This document shows, piece by piece, positions 1 through 9,066 of a stretch of DNA of 43,015 bases; the first letter of the stretch is position 1; each line of letters opens with the position of its first letter. Both the position numbers and the translations under genes were made by a program. This DNA is from Rhodocyclaceae bacterium (GTDB taxonomy: Bacteria > Pseudomonadota > Gammaproteobacteria > Burkholderiales > Ga0077523): the NCBI GenBank assembly GCA_020248405.1, contig JADCHQ010000041.1, positions 1 to 43,015 on the forward strand. The letters are read 5' to 3'. The notes under the pieces were generated by a model. It was not told the origin of the DNA and made no database searches. It was given only the letters and a program-made list of their open reading frames with translations.

Positions 1-213
1 GCGGGCCTCTTTACCGTACGTGCTGCCACCGGCTCCACGGCAATGGAGCAGGCAGCGCAACAGTCGGGGGTACGAGCCAGCTCGGTGGAGGTCTGCTTAG
101 GCACCGGGGTCGGGCCTTCATTCGTATTGCGACCTCATCGCACCTGCGTGCCACCTCATATGGTGCACCCAACCCGGGCTTTCATGCTCGGGGGCGAGTG
201 GGACAACTCATGA
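1..213 (+). CDS. possible 3' end of a cassette gene, cut by the window edge
   Basis: A frame is open from the first base to a TGA at 211-213, ending inside the first attC site as cassette genes often do. The 70 codons show no family I recognise and codon use is not clearly coding. The other two plus frames close at about 114 and 220. It may be a cassette gene tail or non-coding cassette DNA; I only record that nothing else explains this stretch. Confidence 0.2.
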   Translation, partial: AGLFTVRAATGSTAMEQAAQQSGVRASSVEVCLGTGVGPSFVLRPHRTCVPPHMVHPTRAFMLGGEWDNS

Positions 214-223
214 TTGGTTAGAC
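167..223 (+). repeat. attC recombination site 1 (integron cassette)
   Basis: An inverse-core-like ACCCAAC (167-173, fits RYYYAAC) is followed 43 bases later by a core GTTAGAC (217-223, fits GTTRRRY). The inner TCATG and CATGA can pair, as L boxes should. At 57 bp it is at the short end for attC. It separates the first, cut cassette from the HIT-like cassette gene. Alone it would be weak; two better sites at regular spacing downstream support it. Confidence 0.6.
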
Positions 224-239
224 AGCGATCGCCCGCGAA

Positions 240-689
240 TTGAAGCTCACAGTTACGCTCGTTCTCGCCTTCATCTTCGGTGTCGCGGCTGGTGGGTATC
301 TCTTTGCGAAGAGCCTTCCGCGTTCCTTCTTGAACGTCTCGGCTTGCGAGGGGTCCTGTTATCGGCCAAACGATCTGGCAGGCTTGCTCGCCTCTGCCGC
401 GATTCAGCGCGTACCCGGGTTGCTGCCATCGATCGCAGGCCAGTCCCCGGAGTGCATCGCGCTCAATCACCCGTTCCCTGAGGGCAGAATCCACTTCGTT
501 CTGTTCCCCAAGCGAGACGTCAAGAACATCCTCGAGCTGACCGTAGAGGATGCGCCGTTTGTACTAGGCTGCTTTGCGCTGGGTCGAGAACTCATGAAGG
601 GGCAACCGGCTGACAACTATCGCGTCATTACGAATGGCCCTCGCCTTCAGCATGTCACCTACCTGCACTTTCACATCATCGCAAAGTGA
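240..689 (+). CDS. membrane-anchored HIT-like protein in an integron cassette
   Basis: 149 aa, probable TTG start 17 bases after the attC core, as is usual for cassette genes. Residues 4-23 form one hydrophobic segment (uncleaved anchor or signal peptide). The C-terminal half has HIT-fold landmarks: a GRIHFVLFPKRD strand (about 82-93) and a closing TNGP...QHVTYLHFHII. HIT proteins have a H-x-H-x-H triad that binds and attacks nucleotide phosphates; here the first histidine is Tyr (Y-L-H-F-H), while the middle and last remain. The anchor recalls CDP-diacylglycerol pyrophosphatase (Cdh), also HIT-like. A nucleotidyl or phosphodiester hydrolase facing the periplasm is inferred; the substrate is unknown. 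Flanked by attC sites, so mobile as a cassette. Confidence 0.65.
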   Translation: MKLTVTLVLAFIFGVAAGGYLFAKSLPRSFLNVSACEGSCYRPNDLAGLLASAAIQRVPGLLPSIAGQSPECIALNHPFPEGRIHFVLFPKRDVKNILELTVEDAPFVLGCFALGRELMKGQPADNYRVITNGPRLQHVTYLHFHIIAK

Positions 690-699
690 CCATCCCGCT

Positions 700-766
700 G
701 CCTAACCCGACGTCAAGGCGACGTCTTGTGCCATGGCGCAAGCCGCCCCTCACCTCCACGTTAGAC
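700..766 (+). repeat. attC recombination site 2
   Basis: GCCTAAC (700-706) fits the RYYYAAC inverse core and GTTAGAC (760-766) fits the GTTRRRY core. Between them lies a near-perfect inverted repeat at 725-742 (CTTGTGCCATGGCGCAAG, one mismatch), which would form the tip of the folded single-stranded site. The 67-bp length is normal for attC. It begins 10 bases after the HIT-like stop codon. Confidence 0.85.
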
Positions 767-799
767 CGCAGGGCGCGCCCGTCAAGTACACTGCCGGCC

Positions 800-1039
800 A
801 TAGCGCCTACCATCGTCAGAGATGGCCAATTCAGGCTTTTCTTCTTTTGGCGGGAGTAGACACGGACTCACTTCCACGTGTCCCACCCGCAAGGCGAGGC
901 GAAGTTCTGGCTGACGCCGCCGGTTCATGTGGCAAAGAACATCGGGCTGTCTGCGGCGCAACTGCGCCAAGCGCAAACAGTGGTGGAAGCTCATATACGG
1001 GAGATCGCAGATGCATGGAACCGTCACTTCGGGAGCTGA
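800..1039 (+). pseudogene. DUF4160 gene, broken by an in-frame amber codon and a lost start
   Basis: Reading from 803 gives a DUF4160-type sequence: APTIVRDGQFRLFFFWRE, then TAG at 857-859, then TRTHFHVSHPQGEAKFWL and on to a TGA at 1037-1039. DUF4160 proteins normally read through this point with an acidic residue, so one GAG-to-TAG change would explain the stop. The codon where an ATG is expected (800-802) is ATA. Both lesions are visible, so this copy is very probably dead. Its end overlaps the start of the DUF2442 gene by 29 bases, the usual DUF4160-DUF2442 pairing. That pair has been proposed as toxin-antitoxin-like, from memory and not shown here. Confidence 0.75.
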
Positions 1040-1277
1040 GGTAACCAATGTGTCGGCGCACTGCTTCTGGATCTTGCTCGGCGACGAGGAGCTTGCCGTG
1101 CCGTTCAGCGTCTTCCCGTGGTTCAAGAAAGCCACGATCGAGCAGCTCTCCGATGTACAGCGTCCCACCGAAGACAATTTGTACTGGCCGCAGCTCGATA
1201 TTGATCTCGCGGTCCAGTCTATTCGCGACCCGGAAGCCTTCCCCCTGGTCTCGCGCGCGGTCCAACCCCACGTTTGA
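1011..1277 (+). CDS. DUF2442 family protein in an integron cassette
   Basis: 88 aa. The sequence EVTNVSAHCFWILLGDEEL, then VPF...FPWFKKATI, then LYWPQLDIDLAVQSI is typical of DUF2442 proteins. I chose the ATG at 1011, which overlaps the end of the DUF4160 frame. The stop at 1275-1277 lies inside the next attC site, a common cassette arrangement. DUF2442 proteins are small and commonly encoded beside DUF4160; a role as the partner or antidote of DUF4160 is only a proposal. Here the partner is broken but this gene looks intact. Confidence 0.8.
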   Translation: MHGTVTSGAEVTNVSAHCFWILLGDEELAVPFSVFPWFKKATIEQLSDVQRPTEDNLYWPQLDIDLAVQSIRDPEAFPLVSRAVQPHV

Positions 1278-1355
1278 GCGGACCGCCCGCCAGCGGGGCT
1301 GGCGGGTGCCCTCGCGGCTTCGCCGCTCGGCGGCCTCTTATCTTGAACGTTGGGC
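1260..1355 (+). repeat. attC recombination site 3
   Basis: GTCCAAC (1260-1266, RYYYAAC) and GTTGGGC (1349-1355, GTTRRRY) bound a 96-bp site. Next to them CGTTTGAG and CTTGAACG are near complements, like L boxes. Inside are a perfect 9-bp hairpin (CCCGCCAGC-GGG-GCTGGCGGG) and a second GC-rich inverted repeat around CGGCTTCGCCG. This is a long, structured attC with all expected parts. Confidence 0.85.
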
Positions 1356-1372
1356 TTCATGAGAACAATCAG

Positions 1373-1798
1373 ATGATTTCTCAGAGCTGCCTGCTCATCG
1401 AGAGCAAGAAATTTCCTATCCAGCCCGGCGAGGACCAGGAGATCACGAACGAGCGTATGTACGGCAAGGCTCTTTGCACATACTTGCAAGAGCATCTGCC
1501 AAGGGCTGGGGTCAATGTGCCGTTCTTCTGCAATGAAGATTGGGGCTGGTGGCTAGAGGTTGAACGCGGCGATTTCAAGATGGCACTCTGCATTTACTCG
1601 GATCCTGAAGCCGAGGGTAACCCTGAGAAATATGCGCTCATGCCATCGATCGATAAAGAGACAAAATGGTCGTGGTCACGCTTTAGGAGAGTTGATGTTT
1701 CAAAGGACGTCTCGGCGGTTATGGATATCGTTGAGCGCACATTCGCGAGCGATAAAGATGTTTCGGCTGTAACGAGGCATGATGATTTCCCTTTTTAG
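1373..1798 (+). CDS. unknown integron-cassette protein
   Basis: 141 aa from the ATG at 1373, 17 bases after attC site 3. Soluble, no signal peptide or membrane segment. Notable stretches are ESKKFPIQPGEDQEITNERMYGKAL near the N-terminus (residues about 9-33; Pro, Gly and acidic) and a Trp-rich centre NEDWGWWLEV. I recall small cassette or hypothetical proteins with the same YGKAL...EDWGWW layout but no assigned function. Composition is less GC-rich than the chromosome genes that follow (many A/T-ending codons such as AAT, GAT, TTT), consistent with recent acquisition. No function is proposed. Confidence 0.65.
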   Translation: MISQSCLLIESKKFPIQPGEDQEITNERMYGKALCTYLQEHLPRAGVNVPFFCNEDWGWWLEVERGDFKMALCIYSDPEAEGNPEKYALMPSIDKETKWSWSRFRRVDVSKDVSAVMDIVERTFASDKDVSAVTRHDDFPF

Positions 1799-1955
1799 TC
1801 CGGCAACCCGACAATCGACCGGAGCGCAAACACCCGCCGTGCGCCTCACCATCCGCACGCCCGCTACTGACCTGGATCAAGGCCCGGTTGGCAGGTGCTA
1901 TGGTGTACTTGCCGCGTGAGCCGGGGCCACCGGCCCGAGCTGGGGAGACCACCGC
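1799..1955. other. array-chromosome junction with a degenerate attC-like remnant
   Basis: Directly after the last cassette gene is CGGCAACCCGACAATCGACC, resembling the left half of an attC (an AACCCGAC stretch as in site 2), then GCGCA...TGCGC, which can pair. No GTTRRRY core follows; the nearest, GTTGGCA at about 1888, fails the consensus. I read it as the eroded last attC at the cassette-chromosome boundary. A TATGGTGT stretch near 1900 could be a -10 box for the MBL gene, with no clear -35. Confidence 0.3.
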
Positions 1956-2822
1956 ATGCACCCGCAGGTTAAGGCTTTCTTCGATCCCGCCACCTGGACA
2001 CTCACCTATGTGGTCTTTGACGCCACTACCCGCGATGCGGTGGTGATCGACCCGGTCCTCGACTACGACCCCGCGGCCTCCTGCACCGGTGAGCACGCCA
2101 TCGGCCCGGTCATCGCTTTTATCGAGGCTGGTGGACTCAAACCCTGGCTGTCGCTGGAAAGCCACGCCCACGCCGATCACCTCACCGCGGCGCAGCGCCT
2201 GAAGGACCGCTACCCGGGGCTCAGGGTGGGCATCGGTGCGCGCATCACCGAGGTGCAACGTTTTTTTGCCACCGTGTTCAACCTCGAGGACCTTGCCAGG
2301 GATGGCAGCCAGTTCGATCTGCTGCTGGAGGATGGCCAGCGCATCGCCGCCGGCAGTCTGGAGGTGGAGGCCATCGCCACGCCGGGGCACACGCCGGCCT
2401 GCATGAGCTTTCGCATCGGCGACGCGGTGTTCACCGGCGACACCTTGTTCATGCCCGACTACGGCACGGGCCGTTGCGATTTCCCCGCGGGCAGCGCTGC
2501 CGACTTGTACGATTCCATCGCTCGCCGGCTCTATGCCCTGCCGGAGGAAACGCGGGTGTTCGTGGGCCACGACTACCAGCCCGGCGGCCGGGATGTGGCC
2601 TGGGAGTCCACCATCGGCGAAGAGAAACACACCAACGTGCACCTGCGCGCCGGCACCGGGCGAGAAGAGTTCGTGGCCTTCCGCCGCGACCGCGACCGGG
2701 CGCTGGCCGCCCCGCGGCTGCTCTACGCTGCCGTGCAGTTCAACATCAACGCCGGGCTTCCTCCGCCGCGAGAGGCCAACGGCACGGCCTACCTGAAGAT
2801 TCCCCTGCGCATGGACGCCTGA
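1956..2822 (+). CDS. MBL-fold persulfide dioxygenase-like protein
   Basis: 288 aa, ATG start behind a GGGGAG ribosome site. The metallo-beta-lactamase signature is SHAHADH (about residues 69-75), followed by a downstream His in TPGHTPACMSF and Asp in FTGDTLF. The segment YGTGRCDFPAGSAADLYDSI matches the ETHE1/Blh group (TGR-x-DF), which oxidises glutathione persulfide to sulfite with one non-heme iron. No rhodanese domain is fused. The protein is longer than human ETHE1, with a C-terminal tail including NVHLRAGTGREEF and NINAGLPPP, as in the bacterial BigR-linked type. The next gene, glnS, is convergent and ends 9 bases away. Family assignment is firm; the persulfide substrate is inferred from the motif. 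Confidence 0.85.
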   Translation: MHPQVKAFFDPATWTLTYVVFDATTRDAVVIDPVLDYDPAASCTGEHAIGPVIAFIEAGGLKPWLSLESHAHADHLTAAQRLKDRYPGLRVGIGARITEVQRFFATVFNLEDLARDGSQFDLLLEDGQRIAAGSLEVEAIATPGHTPACMSFRIGDAVFTGDTLFMPDYGTGRCDFPAGSAADLYDSIARRLYALPEETRVFVGHDYQPGGRDVAWESTIGEEKHTNVHLRAGTGREEFVAFRRDRDRALAAPRLLYAAVQFNINAGLPPPREANGTAYLKIPLRMDA

Positions 2823-2831
2823 GAAGGGCGC

Positions 2832-4601
<1,770 letters not shown>

Positions 4602-4722
4602 GCGGGCGTGTCCTACAAGGGCCGGACGGAACCGTAACGAAGGCCGCGATTCTAGCGTCTCGCGCTCCCCGTGCCTCAAGGAAACTTGGGGCGCACCGGG
4701 CGCAGCCCGGCCCCAGGGGCGC

Positions 4723-5877
4723 TCAGACGTAGCAGGGGCCGTCGACGAGCGGATGGGCGGCCACGAAGGCCTCGTCCACGGTCACACCCAGGCCGGGACC
4801 TTCCAGGGGACGCACGCAGCCGTCGGCATCCACCGCGCAGCCGACGTCGCCAAGCCCGTCCCGGAACGGATTAACCCGGGAGACATCGGCCTCGAACCAG
4901 CCGGCGTTGTCGATGGCGCACAGCAGATGCACAGAGGCAGCCATGTTGAGAACCGTCATGGAGGTGTGAGGGTGAATGCGCAAGCCCGCCGCTCCAGCCA
5001 GATGGGCAATGCGCATGGCCTCGGTGAGGCCGCCGCTCTTGGACAGGTCGGGTTGCAGCACTGTCACCGCTCCATCCTCGACCAGGCGCCGGAACTCGTG
5101 ACGTGTGTAATGGTTCTCCCCGCAGGCCAGCGGAGTGCGCCCAAGGGATGCGGCACGCCGGTAGCTGGCGGCATCGGGCGCTGGAAAAGGCTCTTCCAGC
5201 CAGCCCACCGCAAGTGCATCGTAGGCCGGCATGACCCGCCGCACGGCGTCCAGGTCGTAGCTGGTGTTGGCGTCCACCAACACCTCCAGGGAGTCGCCGA
5301 AGGCCTCGCGCACGGCCTTCACGCGCGCCACATCGCGGTCAGGCCTGTCGCCCACGCGCAGCTTCACGGCGCGAAAGCCGCCCTCCACGTGGGCGCGCGC
5401 CTCTTCCACCAGCGCCGCCGGGGGCTGGTAGCCCAGGGACACCCCGCCCGCATAGGCGGGCACCGCCCGGCTCGCGCCGCCCAGCAGCCGGTACAGCGGC
5501 AGGCCCAGCGCTTGGCCGCGGATATCCCACAAAGCCATGTCCAGGCCTGACAGCGCTATGCAGGCCGCGGCTCCCAGCCCGTGGGAGGCCAGTTGACGGT
5601 CGTAGACGCGCTTCCACACGCCGTTCACATCGTGGGCGTCCATGCCTGTCACCAATTGGCACAGAGTGGTCTCCACCAGCCGGGCCACTGCCCCGGGCGC
5701 GCGCCCGTGGTGTGCCTCGCCCCAGCCCCGCAGGCCCGATTCGGTCTCCACCCGCACCAGCACCGCGTCGCGTTTCACCTGGCGGCCCACGCCGAGGGTG
5801 ACGGCGTGTTCCGGCGCCACGGGATGGGAGATGGGGAAGGCGCGTACCGCGCGGATGCGCAGGCTGGAGGCGCTCAC
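4723..5877 (-). CDS. mandelate racemase/muconate lactonizing enzyme family protein
   Basis: 384 aa from a GTG at 5877. Enolase superfamily, two domains: an N-terminal capping region (to about residue 130) and a TIM barrel. Visible active-site positions: AVKLRVG (K-x-R on strand 2), VLVDANTSY (Asp), WLEEPF (Glu), ACGENHYTR (Glu) for Mg, and RIHPHTSM (His, general base). The K plus H arrangement is that of mandelate-racemase-like acid-sugar dehydratases and racemases. The substrate cannot be read off. It sits downstream of a Bug-type binding protein and an unknown 173-aa protein on the same strand, so a carboxylate or acid-sugar catabolic role is inferred. Frame is open upstream of the chosen GTG. 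Confidence 0.85.
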   Translation of the reverse strand: MSASSLRIRAVRAFPISHPVAPEHAVTLGVGRQVKRDAVLVRVETESGLRGWGEAHHGRAPGAVARLVETTLCQLVTGMDAHDVNGVWKRVYDRQLASHGLGAAACIALSGLDMALWDIRGQALGLPLYRLLGGASRAVPAYAGGVSLGYQPPAALVEEARAHVEGGFRAVKLRVGDRPDRDVARVKAVREAFGDSLEVLVDANTSYDLDAVRRVMPAYDALAVGWLEEPFPAPDAASYRRAASLGRTPLACGENHYTRHEFRRLVEDGAVTVLQPDLSKSGGLTEAMRIAHLAGAAGLRIHPHTSMTVLNMAASVHLLCAIDNAGWFEADVSRVNPFRDGLGDVGCAVDADGCVRPLEGPGLGVTVDEAFVAAHPLVDGPCYV

Positions 5878-5935
5878 CGCCGGTTGCCGTACGCCATCGG
5901 CCCGCGGCCCGGCGGGCGGGTGGAGCGGGGGCCGC

Positions 5936-6457
5936 TCACGCCAAACCCGCGGGCAGCAGTGCCACGTCCACCAGCCGGTAGGCCGGCGCATAGGCGCGGC
6001 GAAAGGCCTCGGAGTGATGCAGCGCGGGCCAGCTGTCGTTCGCGCACCGCGCCACGAAGCCTTCCACCTCGGCGCGCGGCGCAGGCACACCACCCGCGGC
6101 GGCCAGGTCGCCGAGGCAGCCGCAGAAACGCGCCAGCTTGCCCGGATCGGGCGTCCAGCCCGTGGCCGTGCCGGTGAAGGCCTCGGCAAGCCTTGCGGCG
6201 GGGAGGCCGCGGGCCGCCCAGGGGCGCAGGTGCACCCGCGCCAGGCGCCCGTCGGGCGAGATGGGGTCCACCAGCGGCTCGTCCGGGCCCGCGCCCAGGG
6301 CGGCCAGCTCGGCGTCCAGGCGCGCCAGCGCGGTGGCGGCATCGGCGGCGTGGGCCGGCCCGAGAGCTGCCTGATGCAGCAGCTTGTACACGTCCACCAG
6401 CGCCATGGCCGGATAACGGGCGCGGTGGGCGCCAATCAGCTCGGAGATGAATTTCAT
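5936..6457 (-). CDS. conserved protein of unknown function
   Basis: 173 aa, ATG start 16 bases after the Bug gene stop and 58 bases before the enolase-family start, so likely co-transcribed. Soluble, no signal peptide. The N-terminal stretch ALVDVYKLLHQAALGPAHA is the most characteristic part, followed by PLVDPISPDGRLARVHLRPW and, later, WPALHHSEAFRRAYAPAYRLVD. I recall uncharacterised bacterial proteins with the same YKLLHQAA-G-HA start but no function. The conserved His, Tyr and Asp residues could form an active site. No call is made. Confidence 0.7.
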   Translation of the reverse strand: MKFISELIGAHRARYPAMALVDVYKLLHQAALGPAHAADAATALARLDAELAALGAGPDEPLVDPISPDGRLARVHLRPWAARGLPAARLAEAFTGTATGWTPDPGKLARFCGCLGDLAAAGGVPAPRAEVEGFVARCANDSWPALHHSEAFRRAYAPAYRLVDVALLPAGLA

Positions 6458-6473
6458 GGTTGCCCTGCCGCCG

Positions 6474-7442
6474 TCATTCGGCGCGGATGCCTTTTTCGCG
6501 AATCACCCGGCCCCATTTGTCGGTCTCCGCGGCGATCAGCGCCGCGAATTGCGCTCCCGAGCCGCCGGCGGGCTCCAGGTCGATTTCGGCCAGCCGCTTC
6601 TGCACCGCCGGATCGCGCAGCGCCTCGTTGAAGGCGGCATTGAGTTTTGCCAGCACCGGCCCGGGCACCCGCGCCGGCGCGAGCACCCCGTACCACGGCG
6701 CGATGCTTGCCTCCGGATACCCGGCCTCGGCCATGGTGGGCAGGGCCGGGAACAGCCGCGAGCGCTTCGCCCCCGTCACCGCCAGCGGCCGCACCTTGCC
6801 CGCCTGGACCATGGGCAGAACGGAGGGCATGTTGTCGAAGATGAGGTTCACCTGCCCGGCCACCAGATCCATCAGGGCCGGCTGCGAGCCCTTGTAGGGC
6901 ACGTGCACCAGGTCAACAGTGGCGGCGCCGCGGAACAGTTCGCCCGCCACGTGCAGCGACGAGCCGAAGCCCGAGCTGGCGTAGGTGAGGGTGCCGGGCC
7001 GGGCTTTCGCCAGCGCCACCAGTTCCTTCACCGAGGTGGCCGGTACCGAGGGATGCACCGCCAGCAGGTTGGCGATGGATCCCACCAGCATCACCGGCGC
7101 GAAGTCGCGCTGCACCGAAAAGGGCAGGTTGGCGTACAGCGACGGATTGAGCGCGCAGGTGCCGATGGTACCCATGACAACGGTGTAGCCGTCGGGCGCG
7201 CTGCGCGCCACGATCTCCATGGCCACGTTGCCGCCAGCGCCGGGGCGGTTGTCCACCACCACCTGTTGGCCCAGGGCGCGCGCCGCCCGCTGGCCGAGCA
7301 GCCGCGCCAGGATGTCGGGCGTGCCGCCCGGCGGGAACGGCACCACCAGACGGATGGGCTTGGCAGGCCACTCCTGGGCCTGGACGGGGCCCGTGACAAA
7401 TGCCGCCAGCAGTGCAGCGGCAGCAACCAGCAGAAAACGCAT
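6474..7442 (-). CDS. tripartite tricarboxylate transporter substrate-binding protein (Bug/TctC family)
   Basis: 322 aa, signal peptide MRFLLVAAAALLAAFVTGP with cleavage likely after VQAQ, so periplasmic. Bug-family landmarks: WPAKPIRLVVPFPPGGTPD at the mature N-terminus (the ligand loop), VVDNRPGAGGN, and PYKGSQPALMDLVAGQV. These proteins bind small carboxylates. No TctA or TctB membrane genes are in the window, so it is an orphan binding protein, common in Burkholderiales and relatives. A TATAGT box about 30 bases upstream may be its -10. Downstream on the same strand are the 173-aa unknown and the enolase-family enzyme, whose substrate it may deliver or sense. Confidence 0.9.
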   Translation of the reverse strand: MRFLLVAAAALLAAFVTGPVQAQEWPAKPIRLVVPFPPGGTPDILARLLGQRAARALGQQVVVDNRPGAGGNVAMEIVARSAPDGYTVVMGTIGTCALNPSLYANLPFSVQRDFAPVMLVGSIANLLAVHPSVPATSVKELVALAKARPGTLTYASSGFGSSLHVAGELFRGAATVDLVHVPYKGSQPALMDLVAGQVNLIFDNMPSVLPMVQAGKVRPLAVTGAKRSRLFPALPTMAEAGYPEASIAPWYGVLAPARVPGPVLAKLNAAFNEALRDPAVQKRLAEIDLEPAGGSGAQFAALIAAETDKWGRVIREKGIRAE

Positions 7443-7479
7443 CGCGGCCTCGGGAAAAAAGCGCGCGGCGACTATAGCA

Positions 7480-7507
7480 CCCGCCCCACCGCCCGGAGCG
7501 GGGCGGG
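7480..7507. terminator. GC hairpin between uspA-like and Bug genes
   Basis: CCCGCCCC (7480-7487) and GGGGCGGG (7500-7507) are perfect complements with a 12-base loop, immediately after the universal stress protein stop. There is no T-run on the minus strand, so it is at best a weak or Rho-assisted terminator or an RNA-stabilising hairpin. Confidence 0.4.
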
Positions 7508-7516
7508 CGGCGGCCT

Positions 7517-7960
7517 TCAGCGATACACCAGCACCGGGATCTTCGAGTGCGTCAGCACCTGCGTGGTCTCGCTGCCCAGCAGCAACCCGGCCAGGCCACG
7601 GCGGCCGTGGGAGGCCATGTAGATCAGGTCGCAGCGCTTTTTCTTTGCCACCTCGATGATGGCTTCCCAGGGCACACGGCTGCTTTGAACGTGAGTGGCA
7701 CAGGGTACGCCCATGGCCTCGGCTTCCTTCGTCACGGCGGCGAGGATCTTCTCGGCCTGGCGCCGGGCGCGAGCCTCATACTCCGCCTGGGGCAGGAGGT
7801 CGGGCGGGAAGTACTCGCCGTAGATCATCAGCTCATAGGCCGGCGGCGAATTGAAGGCGGTCACCTTGGCGCCCAGGGCCTTGGCGAATTTCAGCCCCGC
7901 CTTGACGGCCTTCCGGGACAGCGGCGAGCCGTCGGTGGGAATGAGAATGTGCTTGTACAT
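7517..7960 (-). CDS. universal stress protein (UspA family)
   Basis: 147 aa from the ATG at 7960; the frame runs further upstream, but homology starts at MYKHILIPTDGSPLS, and GAGGAC precedes this ATG. Single Usp domain with the nucleotide loop ASHG-x9-GS (in SHGRRGLAGLLLGSE), close to the ATP-binding form G-x2-G-x9-G-S but with Ala at the first Gly. Cytoplasmic; Usp proteins help cells survive starvation and stress by unclear means. Divergent from birA, 119 bases apart. Confidence 0.9.
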   Translation of the reverse strand: MYKHILIPTDGSPLSRKAVKAGLKFAKALGAKVTAFNSPPAYELMIYGEYFPPDLLPQAEYEARARRQAEKILAAVTKEAEAMGVPCATHVQSSRVPWEAIIEVAKKKRCDLIYMASHGRRGLAGLLLGSETTQVLTHSKIPVLVYR

Positions 7961-8079
7961 GGCGCGGTGTCCTCGCTGTTCGATGGTTAAGATGGCAGTG
8001 TCGGCAGGCGCGGCGCCGCGGGCGTTGACCTGGATCAGCAAACGCGCCCGCCGTCGCCGCGCCGCTATCATGCGCGACC

Positions 8080-9066
8080 ATGAATCCCCTCACTCTCGCC
8101 ACTCTGCGGCTGCTCAGCGACGGCGGCTTGCGCTCCGGCGAGCAAATGGCTGCAGCCCTGGGCGTGACCCGCGCCACCGTCTGGAATGCCATGCGCGAGG
8201 CCGAATCCCTGGGGCTCGAAGTGCAACGCCTGCGCGGCCAGGGCTATCGCCTGGCGGCCAGCCCCGCCTGGCTGGATGCCAACCGCATCACCGCGGCGCT
8301 TGGCGCCGGGGGCGCGCGGTTCCAGGTGCAGGTGGCCGAGGCGGTGGACTCCACCAACACCCAATTGTTGGCCGCCGCGGCCGCCGGTGCGCCCACGGGC
8401 AGCGTGCTGGCCGCGGAGCTGCAAACGGGCGGCCGGGGCCGGCGCGGCCGGGCGTGGACCAGTGGCCTGGGCAGCTCGCTCACCTTTTCGCTGCTGTGGC
8501 GCTTCGAGCAGGGCGCCGCCGGATTGTCCGGCCTGAGCCTCGCCGTGGGCGTGGCGGTGGCCCAGGCCCTGGCGGCGGCGGGCGCCAGCGGCATCGGCCT
8601 CAAGTGGCCCAATGACATCCTGTTCCAGGGCCGCAAGCTCGGCGGCATCCTGGTGGAATTGCAGGGCGACGCCCTCGGCCCCGCCGCCGCTGTGGTGGGC
8701 ATCGGCATCAATGTGCGCCTGCCCGCGCCCTTGCGCGCCGCGGTGGAGCAGCCGGTGGCCGATCTGGCGGAAGCCGGGTGCATCCCTGAGCGCAATGGGC
8801 TGCTGGCCGGGCTGCTGGCCCGGCTGGCCGAGGTGATGGAGCGTTTCACCGCCGAGGGTTTCGGCCCCTTCGAGTCAGCCTTCCGGGCGCTGCACGTGCT
8901 GCACGGCCAGGCCGCCCAGGTGCTGTTGCCCGACGGGCGCGTGCTGCAAGGCGTGGTGGAGGGTACCGGCGGCGACGGTGCGCTGCTGCTGCGCACCGCC
9001 CAGGGTGTGGTGCGCCTGCACGGCGGCGAGGCGAGCCTGCGGGCGGCCGGCGCGGTGTTGCCATGA
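8080..9066 (+). CDS. birA: biotin-[acetyl-CoA-carboxylase] ligase / biotin operon repressor
   Basis: 328 aa. N-terminal winged helix-turn-helix (about 1-60, GEQMAAALGVTRATVWNAM), then the ligase domain with DSTNTQLL, the biotinyl-AMP loop GGRGRRGRAW, LKWPNDILFQGRKLGGIL, and a small C-terminal SH3-like domain. It makes biotinyl-5'-AMP and transfers biotin to a carboxylase lysine; the DNA-binding domain suggests it may also repress biotin genes, though none are in the window. Its stop overlaps the coaX ATG (ATGA-type, 4 bases). Confidence 0.95.
   Translation: MNPLTLATLRLLSDGGLRSGEQMAAALGVTRATVWNAMREAESLGLEVQRLRGQGYRLAASPAWLDANRITAALGAGGARFQVQVAEAVDSTNTQLLAAAAAGAPTGSVLAAELQTGGRGRRGRAWTSGLGSSLTFSLLWRFEQGAAGLSGLSLAVGVAVAQALAAAGASGIGLKWPNDILFQGRKLGGILVELQGDALGPAAAVVGIGINVRLPAPLRAAVEQPVADLAEAGCIPERNGLLAGLLARLAEVMERFTAEGFGPFESAFRALHVLHGQAAQVLLPDGRVLQGVVEGTGGDGALLLRTAQGVVRLHGGEASLRAAGAVLP

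Noticed and set aside
782..1495. 237-aa minus-strand open frame across the cassette region
   Set aside because: It is antisense to a recognisable DUF4160 fragment and a DUF2442 gene and crosses an attC site; no homology seen.
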